NCBI GenBank assembly: GCA_038025085.1
Contig: CM076154.1
Location: 20,408,501-20,472,500, forward strand
Origin: Tetragonia tetragonoides
Taxonomy: Eukaryota; Streptophyta; Magnoliopsida; Caryophyllales; Aizoaceae
Length of the DNA stretch: 64,000 nucleotides
Direction of reading: 5' to 3'
This document shows, piece after piece, positions 59,290 to 64,000 of the stretch; within the stretch, counting starts at the first letter, position 1, and each line of letters starts with the position of its first letter. Made by a program: the position numbers and the translations under genes. Below the pieces are notes generated by a model. It was not told the DNA's origin, did no database searches, and saw nothing but the letters and a program-made list of their open reading frames with translations.

Positions 59290-60414
59290 ACTAAATTGGA
59301 ATTGATTCTCTACCTTCACCCATTCAAATTAGAGTCGCGTTTAGGTTTGAGTGTAACCTTCAAACCAAACCATCTACTCAAAACTCAAACCTAGACCAAT
59401 TCAAATCTATGACCAAATCGACAATAGAACCTATGTTTCTTACTAGATATTTAGAAGCTCCTTAAAACCATGATCTTTTCAAATTCATAGAAATCCTTTT
59501 TCCTACAGGTTGTCAATATCGTTCTGAAACTCCCATCAAAACGAGAGAGTTTTACGAACTCATACTTCTTGACACCAACTCAGCAGAAATTGAACACACA
59601 TATGGAAAGTATGAGACAAGAAGAAATTCCTTATAATCAAATGACATATGGACATATATTTTGTCAAGAATTAAAGATACAATCAAAATATGTCTCTGAA
59701 AAATCTCAATGTAAAAAAAAACTCGGATGTTTTTGCGATGCTTTTGGCCTTCCAACAATCCAAGCTCCTTCAACCATAAAAAAGAAAAAATCAAAACATT
59801 TCCATAAAAAATCTTATAAACCCTCCAAAAGTTATCCTTCTCAAGAACAACTCTATAAAAAAATCTCCAAGAAAGTACTCAAAGCGAAAAAGAAACGAAA
59901 AAAGAACTATAATTTGCTACAAATGTGGACGAGTAGGACACAAAGCCAATAAATGTAATATGAAACAAAAAATATCAGAAATTTGTGCTAAAAATCCAGA
60001 ACTTAGTGAAAAAATTTATTCTTTACTTATACTAGAAGAAGCATCGAAATCCACTTCCTACAGTTCTGAAGATTATGATCAACTCCTTCAAATTCATTCT
60101 ACTTCTAATAATTCTAGTGATTCTTCCTCTAATGAATCATCAAGAATTTGTTTAGAAAAATGCATTAATATAATTACTGAAAGTAAAGATGAAAAGGAAT
60201 TTCTTTTCGAACTTATAGGTCGAATTAAAGATCATGATGTCAAAAAGGAGTATCTATTAAAACTAAAAGAATTAATCATAAAAGAAGAATCTTTTTCAAG
60301 ACCAGAACCTGTAAATCTTACAAAAATATTTGATCGTTATCCAACTCCTAATATATTCAAACAAATTACTACCAAGGATCTTCAAACTGAAGTCAATAAC
60401 TTAAAATCACAAAA
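59290..60414 (+). mobile_element. Endogenous pararetrovirus (caulimovirid) fragment: coat-protein end with zinc knuckle
   Basis: Plus-strand remnant of the pararetroviral capsid region. The Lys-rich stretch near 59780-59910 leads to a CCHC knuckle readable as CYKCGRVGHKANKC. Here a one-base shift in the A-rich run near 59910 puts the knuckle out of frame with the upstream part. A Ser-rich acidic linker frame of 156 codons follows (59960-60430). A stretch of about 30 bp present in the inverted copy is missing near 59660. The class is inferred from the knuckle plus the protease/RT at 63324-64000; Petuvirus- or Florendovirus-like organisation is likely. Confidence 0.75.
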
Positions 60415-60616
60415 CAATGAATTTGAATGAAATAGATTAACAAGATTGAATAACAAGGATTTGAAAAAGAACATACTTTTATTGAAAGCGGAATTTATAC
60501 AAGGGGATCATATGAACACTCAAGACGTACAAACTTTATGTCACACAAAACTCACTTATTTTTTCTAAAGCAACTGCTCGTAAAAACACACTCTGCTTTA
60601 CAACATTTTTGATCTG
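60415..60616 (-). repeat. Inverted copy of the pararetroviral promoter region
   Basis: About 200 bp that are the reverse complement of 62652-62850, with only a few differences. It includes the AATAAAAG-type sequence and the region downstream of the TATA box, but the TATA box itself is just lost at the edge. It joins the plus-strand capsid fragment to the minus-strand fragment. Confidence 0.85.
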
Positions 60617-61810
60617 CTAGTAGGCGATTTTGTTTTTGTTCTTGGTGTCATATGTGTGCTCAATTTCTGCTGAGTTGGTGTTAATAAGTATGAGTTCGTA
60701 AAATTCTCTGGTTTTGATGGAGTCTCAGCACTATATTGACAACCTATAGGAAAGAGGATATCTATAAATTTGAAAGATCGTGGTTTTGAGGAGCTTCTAA
60801 GTATCTGGTCAGGAACATTGGTTCTATAGTGGGTTTGGTCATATATTTGAATTGGTCCAGGTTTGAGGTTTGAGTTTGAGTAGTTGATTTGATTTGAATG
60901 GCTTGAATAGGGTATTTTATAGCTTGAGAATAAGTGATAAGAGGGAAGTCTGAAAAGGCTTCGAATTTGTTTGAGAGGGGATTTTTTGAGTTGGTAGGAT
61001 GGTTGTAGCTTTTGAATACCCATTGCCTAATCTTGTGGTCTTTGAATTCCTTGGTCTTTCTCCTTTTCTTTGCTCATTTTTTCTCCTGCAAAATATGAAT
61101 TTTTTGTTTGTCATTACTCTCATTTCTCCCTTGAAGGAATTCCCTTGTTAAAAAATTCTGGAAGAGAATTATTTTGACATTTGATAAATTCAATATCGAA
61201 ATCAATTGATCATAATCTTCAGAACTGTAGGAACTGGATTTCGATGATTCTTCTAGTATTAGTAAAGAAGATAATTTTTCCACTAATTTCTGGATTTTTG
61301 GCACAAATTTCTGATATTTTTTGTTTCATATTACTTTTATTGGCTTTGTGTCCTACTCGTCCACATTTGTAGCAAATAATAGTTCTTTTTTCCTTTCTCT
61401 TTGGCTTTGAGTACTTTCTTGGAGATTTTTTTATAGAATTGTTCTTGAGAAGGATAACTTTTGGAGGGTTTATAAGATTTTTTATGGAAATGTATTGATT
61501 TTTTTCTTTTTTATGGTTGAAGGAGTTTGGATTTTTGGAAGGCCAAAAGTATCGCAAAAACATCCGAGCTCTTTTCTACAATGAGATTTTTCAGAGACAT
61601 ATTTTGATTGTATCTTTAATTCTTGACATAGGGATATAAGCCAGCACAGGGATAGTCACTGTGGTCGACGGCGGATACCCTTGGTCGTGAACCAAAAAAA
61701 AATATTCTTGACATAGGGATATAGCCTCCTTTTTAATGAAGGCAAATATATGTCCATATCATTTGATTATAAGGAATTTCCTCTTGTCTCATACTTTCTC
61801 GGATTTTTAT
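60617..61810 (-). mobile_element. Endogenous pararetrovirus fragment, inverted and permuted
   Basis: Minus-strand DNA homologous to the capsid region at 59340-60110, but in swapped order. 61023-60617 corresponds to about 59340-59600, and 61800-61190 corresponds to about 59600-60070. The CCHC knuckle region is present near 61380-61340, with its last Cys changed to Ser (KANKS). Stops and shifts break the frame throughout. A 65-bp insert lies at 61639-61703. Confidence 0.75.
61639..61703 (+). mobile_element. 65-bp poly(A)-tailed insert with 20-bp target duplication
   Basis: Perfect 20-bp direct repeats ATTCTTGACATAGGGATATA at 61619-61638 and 61704-61723 flank a GC-rich 55-nt body (starting AGCCAGCACAGGGATAGTC, ending GGTCGTGAACC) and an A run. 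The layout is that of a LINE-mobilised RNA, but the body is too short for a usual SINE and I do not recognise the RNA. Confidence 0.8.
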
Positions 61811-62456
61811 GACAATTCTCTGGGAGAATAGAGAAGGATGTCCGAAAATAAATTTTTCTTTCCAAAAGGCTTCATTACAGTCTGCTCTTTTGAGGACATA
61901 GACGCCAAGTATTGTCTAAGTGCTATTGCCATACTTATGTAATTTAAATTAATGCAAAGGTTAATTGAGATTATGCAGTTAATTGGGACCAACGGCACCA
62001 CTCTAACTGGGACCACCTATACTCGGTTGACTAACAGTTTAACTCTAGGGCTGACCAATGTCTAACCAACCATTAAAAGCACGTAACTTAATTAATGATG
62101 CACTAATTAACGAACTATTGAAGTAGGCAAGTTACTTAGTAAAAGACTTAGCTAGCTAGTTCCAACTTTACGTAGGAAGTTGCAAGGTAGTAAACAATGT
62201 TTTAGTGACTACTATATTTTATTAACATGTGAGAGGTGAAGTAACTACTATAGTTTAATGATTTTAAGCTAAATGCAAACATACGTGATCTCTACAATGC
62301 TATATGCGAACACTTTGATTCTACAGTATCCTTACCACCCCTAAAAATGGTTGGATACGACAAAATCGCCGAACAAGACAAAATCACTTGATCCTCATCA
62401 TCAAAAACACGTAGCAGCACCGCTACCATGTTCTCATCAAAATCATCAAAGCCTTT
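61811..62456. other. No gene identified
   Basis: AT-rich sequence between the inverted fragment and the promoter region. It has no frame matching pararetroviral proteins. It could be host DNA or a fast-evolving viral intergenic region. Confidence 0.4.
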
Positions 62457-62850
62457 ATTAATTCAAGCGGCATAAATGACAAAAGCTCAAGTTCCATCAC
62501 ATGCATGCACCTGACTAGATTCTCAAAATGTGACAAAAGCTCAAAATCAAGAGCATGCAATCAGCTTGATACCCACATGGTATCAGCTGACATATGATAT
62601 AATATTAGATAGATAAGTTTGTAGTTTTCTTCCGTATTGTGTATAAATAGCAGATCAAAATGTTGTAAAGTAGAGTGTGTTTTTACGAGCAGTTGCTTTA
62701 GAAGAAATAAGTGAGTTTTGTATGACATAAAGTTTGTAAGTCTTGAGTGTTCATCTGATCCCCTTGTATAAGTTCCGCTTTCAATAAAAGTAAGTTCTTT
62801 TCAAATCCTTGTTATTCAATCTTGTTAATCTATTTCATTCAAATTCATTG
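62457..62850 (+). promoter_or_regulatory. Pararetroviral promoter and leader region
   Basis: TATAAATA at 62642-62649 is followed by sequence containing AATAAAAG (62783-62790), which would serve as the poly(A) signal on the terminally redundant transcript. Upstream, the 14-bp TGACAAAAGCTCAA is directly repeated (62477-62490 and 62531-62544) and may be an enhancer element. The downstream 200 bp recur inverted at 60415-60616. Confidence 0.6.
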
Positions 62851-62965
62851 TTTTATTTCTTAACTTATAATTTCATAATCAAATTAAACTTTTGATTACA
62901 ATCAACTTATAATCAATTAGTATGTGTTAAATATAAAGCATAGCATTATATAACAAGAAGCACAT

Positions 62966-63134
62966 CATGGGAGTGCTGGTAAGAGTGGAATTTTCCACAC
63001 AGGAGGTCTGGGTTCGATTCCCAGCGTGCGCATGCTGCGCGAATTCATCGCGCACGTGGGGAAGGCCTGGGTCGCGCGCGTCAGGGGTGGGCTGGAGGTC
63101 TTTATGGGCCTGGCGTCTCGAAATTACAATTTAT
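62966..63134 (+). mobile_element. tRNA-derived SINE-like insert in the pararetrovirus
   Basis: A-box-like GTGCTGGTAAGAGTGG and a near-perfect B box GGGTTCGATTCCCAGC at tRNA spacing, then a GC-rich body ending before a T-rich stretch at 63120-63150. No target duplication could be found, perhaps because the CACTA-like end follows directly. Confidence 0.65.
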
Positions 63135-63322
63135 TATATTTTTTTTTACTTTTGCTCGGCGGCGGAATTATTTTAATCCGTTGCGAAATAAAATAATTCC
63201 ACGGCTGAATTTGCTAGCGTCGAGGAAAATAGCTACGGACTTAATCCGCCGCCGACCCTTTTTAGCTGCGGTTTTGGCCTAATACCGGCGGTATTTTTCC
63301 GCAGCTATTTTTATTTTTAGTG
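63135..63322 (-). mobile_element. CACTA-transposon-like terminus
   Basis: Read on the minus strand from 63322 it begins CACTAAAAATAAAAATAGCT and has repeated subterminal motifs (AGCTGCGG, GGCGGCGG and complements), the pattern of CACTA (En/Spm) ends. The other terminus is not found, so this is a partial element. Confidence 0.6.
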
Positions 63323-63323
63323 T

Positions 63324-64000
63324 AATAACTTCCACTTTTTATGAAAAAACCTCAGAAAAACTACATGGTGCCAATGGAGATCTTCTCAAAATTAAATATA
63401 AACTTTCAAAAGCTTATATTTGTAACGATGGTTATTGTTTCAAGAATACTTTCATTCTTGTAAGAAACATTAATTGTGACGTAATATTAGGCACTCCGTT
63501 TATTACTCAGATTTATCCCTTTAATGTGGATAGAACTGGTATTCATACAAATATTATGGGAAAGAAATTATCTTTTCAATTTCTCTCTCCTGTTTTTCAA
63601 AAGGATATTACTTTACTTCAATAATCTTCTATTTACCAACAAATTAATTTAATACAAAATAAAAAATCTCAAATCTCAAATCTTTTTCCTACAAAAAGAA
63701 ATCTCATATCTAAAGGTAGAAGAACTGTTATAAAACCCTTCACTCCAAAATAAAATATCTGATTTACAAGATATTTTCCAAAAGGAAGTTTGTGCTGATA
63801 TTCCAAATGCATTCTGAAAAAGGAAAAAACATGTTGTTTCTCTTCCCTATGAGAAAGAATTTTCTGAGCAAAATATCCCCACAAAAGCTAGACCAATTCA
63901 AATGAATCATGAAATGCTTGAATTCTGTAAAAAAGAAATTCAAACACTTCTTGACAAAAAATTAATTCGCCCTTCAAAATCTCCCTGGAGTTGTGCAGCC
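63324..64000 (+). mobile_element. Endogenous pararetrovirus: aspartic protease end and start of reverse transcriptase
   Basis: The C-terminal part of the retropepsin-like domain is readable (CDVILGTPFITQIYPF). After a stretch with several stops comes the start of reverse transcriptase (NIPTKARPIQMN and a KSPWSCAA block) at the window edge. The active-site DTG triad lies upstream, in the part separated by the SINE and the CACTA-like end. Frames are interrupted between protease and RT. These motifs place the element in Caulimoviridae. The rest of pol lies outside the window. Confidence 0.8.

Noticed and set aside
62578..62586. TGGTATCAG as the pararetroviral tRNA-Met primer-binding site
   Set aside because: Only nine bases match, and it lies upstream of the TATA box, where it would not be in the transcript made from this promoter. 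It could belong to a permuted copy, but the evidence is too thin.
1..64000. CRISPR arrays, operons, rRNA genes or organellar inserts
   Set aside because: No regularly spaced direct repeats with unique spacers, no rRNA-like sequence and no organellar gene order was seen; splice structure and transposons show plant nuclear DNA.

Overview
This is a window of plant nuclear DNA, most likely from a eudicot. It holds intron-rich genes with GT-AG splice sites, large intronic transposons, plant-type LINEs, Stowaway-like MITEs, tRNA-derived SINEs, Mutator-like elements and an endogenous plant pararetrovirus. Nothing looks bacterial or organellar. Species cannot be named from the sequence alone.

Two conventional protein-coding genes can be assembled exon by exon, both on the minus strand. 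The first (2712-20006, nine exons, 775 codons plus stop) encodes a phosphatidylinositol-4-phosphate 5-kinase with eight N-terminal MORN repeats, closest to the PIP5K9 type. The second (34884-58788, nine exons, 334 codons plus stop) encodes a plastid-type rhomboid-like protein, closest to RBL10. In both, every exon junction keeps the reading phase and the summed exon lengths are divisible by three. Their large size comes mostly from transposons inside introns: only about 1.0 kb of the 23.9-kb rhomboid gene is coding.

Region by region: 1-2216 is an old LINE remnant with a C-terminal RNase H-like part, split by a MITE. 2712-20006 is the PIP5K gene, whose introns carry MITEs, a 5'-truncated LINE (6032-9934), a LINE 3' fragment (11380-12145), a MITE (12637-12945) and a Mutator-like element with long inverted repeats (15678-17009). 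20007-34883 is an AT-rich intergenic stretch with SINEs, a miniature LTR element, degenerate tandem repeats, a microsatellite and a segment duplicated from just upstream of the PIP5K gene. 34884-58788 is the rhomboid gene; its 12-kb intron between exons 7 and 8 holds two Mutator-like elements, each hit by a copy of the same SINE, and a complete 6.4-kb LINE with a 17-bp target duplication (41283-47648). The 6-kb intron between exons 6 and 7 holds a pile-up of LINE 3' ends. 59290-64000 is a rearranged endogenous caulimovirid-type pararetrovirus, in both orientations, broken by further insertions.

The two host genes act in different places (cytosolic/plasma-membrane phosphoinositide signalling and plastid envelope) and nothing suggests a joint function. 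I found no previously undescribed enzymatic system. The most notable signals are a LINE 3'-UTR hairpin conserved with compensatory base changes across a dozen copies, a 65-bp poly(A)-tailed insert with a perfect 20-bp target duplication, and an exon-like segment copied from the PIP5K upstream region into intergenic DNA between two 108-bp repeats.
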